From Verrucomicrobiia bacterium (GTDB lineage Bacteria > Verrucomicrobiota > Verrucomicrobiia > Limisphaerales > DSYF01): a DNA stretch of 64,000 nucleotides. A program made the translations under genes and the position numbers. Shown here one piece after another: positions 63,265-64,000 of this stretch. How positions within the stretch are numbered: the first letter of the stretch is position 1; each line of letters starts with the position of its first letter. The stretch is from contig DASTWL010000068.1 of the NCBI GenBank assembly GCA_035765895.1, forward strand, positions 1-64,000. The letters are read 5' to 3'. The notes under the pieces were generated by a model. The model saw only the letters and a program-made list of their open reading frames with translations. It searched no databases and had not been told where the DNA came from.

Positions 63265-64000
63265 ATGAGCACAAGTTCATCTCGTTGGGGCGGCCGGCTG
63301 CTGCTGGCGCTGGTGGTGGTGGGAGCGGTTCTGGCCGGACTTTGGTTTTGGAAGCGCCCGCGCGAGGCCGCGGTTGAATATCAAACCGCGGCGGTCACGC
63401 GGGGCGACGTCGTGCAGGTGGTCACCGCGACCGGCCAGTTGAATCCCGTCACGAACGTCACCGTTGGCAGCCAGATTTCCGGCATCATTCAGAAGCTCGG
63501 CGCGGACTTCAACACGCGCGTCAAATCCGGTGATGTCATCGCCCAGCTCGACCCGGCCACGTATCAGGCCAACGTCGCTTCGGCACAGGGTGATCTCGCC
63601 AACGCCAATGCCAGCCTCGAACTGGCGCAGGTCAACTTTCGCCGCTCCGACGAGCTGTTCAAGAGCCATCTGATTTCCCAGTCGGATTACGACAATGCCG
63701 TGGCCTCGTTGCATCAGGCCCAGGCCCAGGTGCAAATCAAGGAGGCCGCGTTGCAGCGCGCCAAGGTGGACCTCTCGCGTTGCACGATTTACGCGCCGGT
63801 GGATGGCATCGTGATCTCGCGCAGCGTGGATGTGGGACAGACCGTGGCCGCCAGCTTGAGTGCGCCGACGCTGTTCGTCATTGCCAACGACCTCAGCAAA
63901 ATGCAAATCGACGCGAACGTTGCCGAAGCGGACGTCGGCGGCGTGGAGGTTGGACAGGATGTGGATTTCACGGTGGACGCCTTTCCGTATCGGACCTTTC
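63265..64000 (+). CDS. HlyD/MacA-like membrane fusion protein, 3' partial
   Basis: The frame from ATG 63265 is open to the end of the window. It starts MSTSSSRWGGRLLLALVVVG, an N-terminal membrane helix, then YQTAAVTRGDVVQVVTATGQ, an early lipoyl motif (NPVTNVTVGSQISGIIQKLG), VIAQLDPATYQANVASAQGD and a coiled coil (ANASLELAQVNFRRSDELF). IYAPVDGIVISRSVDVGQTV is the second lipoyl half. This is the layout of MacA-like adaptors, which pair with a MacB-type ABC transporter that would lie downstream of the window. The end of the protein is not visible. Confidence 0.88.
   Translation, partial: MSTSSSRWGGRLLLALVVVGAVLAGLWFWKRPREAAVEYQTAAVTRGDVVQVVTATGQLNPVTNVTVGSQISGIIQKLGADFNTRVKSGDVIAQLDPATYQANVASAQGDLANANASLELAQVNFRRSDELFKSHLISQSDYDNAVASLHQAQAQVQIKEAALQRAKVDLSRCTIYAPVDGIVISRSVDVGQTVAASLSAPTLFVIANDLSKMQIDANVAEADVGGVEVGQDVDFTVDAFPYRTF

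Noticed and set aside
1-64000. rRNA, tRNA or phage/transposase genes
   Set aside because: No cloverleaf pattern, ribosomal sequence or integrase/transposase motif was recognised while reading either strand. A tRNA scan would settle the point.

Overview
The window looks like a GC-rich chromosome segment of a Verrucomicrobiota bacterium, probably of the Pedosphaera/Limisphaera type. This is inferred from gene content: three or four prepilin-like proteins with the FTLIELLVV start, a very large autotransporter-type beta-strand-repeat protein, a PEP-CTERM protein, secreted proteins sharing a C-terminal tail ending in F-Y-R-L, and a dense set of xylan and pectin enzymes. No rRNA, tRNA, CRISPR array or transposase was recognised.

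Layout. (1) 1-4.3 kb: a giant secreted repeat protein cut by the window edge, followed by a clear terminator. (2) 4.4-6.0 kb: a small, less GC-rich, defence-like island with a decayed ParB-like remnant, an ExK-containing protein, an XRE regulator and a divergent BsuBI/PstI-type restriction endonuclease, with no methyltransferase. (3) 6.1-8.2 kb: a frame-disrupted secreted protein and a prepilin. (4) 8.3-33.4 kb: a plant cell-wall locus. One strand carries GH3, a GPH symporter, GH10, a GH105-GH28 fusion interrupted by a frameshift, and DUF1080, next to a response regulator and a sensor kinase with a large extracytoplasmic part. The other strand carries an AraC regulator, a prepilin, a secreted jelly-roll-like protein, a PEP-CTERM protein, GH30 and a SASA esterase. 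Mannonate dehydratase, xylose isomerase and a CE15 glucuronoyl esterase follow. Together these can cut acetylated glucuronoxylan and its uronate esters, import the pieces and route xylose and glucuronate into central metabolism. (5) 33.9-38.7 kb: an FMN reductase, acetolactate synthase preceded by a probable leader-peptide attenuator, a DegT aminotransferase and a methyltransferase. (6) 38.8-45.3 kb: two tandem thymidylate-kinase-like proteins, a ROK kinase, Ppx/GppA, an ECF sigma factor with a Cys-rich tail, and a copper-type P-ATPase. (7) 45.5-53.3 kb: a REP-like repeat, a small membrane protein, a prepilin-like protein, an RND pump with its adaptor, an orphan ABC ATPase and YgfZ. (8) 53.3-64 kb: a GNAT-MoxR-DUF58-transglutaminase operon, GlmS, two small proteins of unknown function, UvrC and the start of a MacA/HlyD-like adaptor.

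Three genes (about 6885, 10125 and 33310) each need a one-base correction to read through, two of them beside G/C runs. Either the assembly has indel errors or these genes are really broken. The most interesting items are the methylase-less restriction island, the tandem Tmk pair with an altered Walker A lysine, the ECF sigma/CopA pair, the ilvB attenuator, the GH105-GH28 fusion and the palindrome between the RND and ABC genes.
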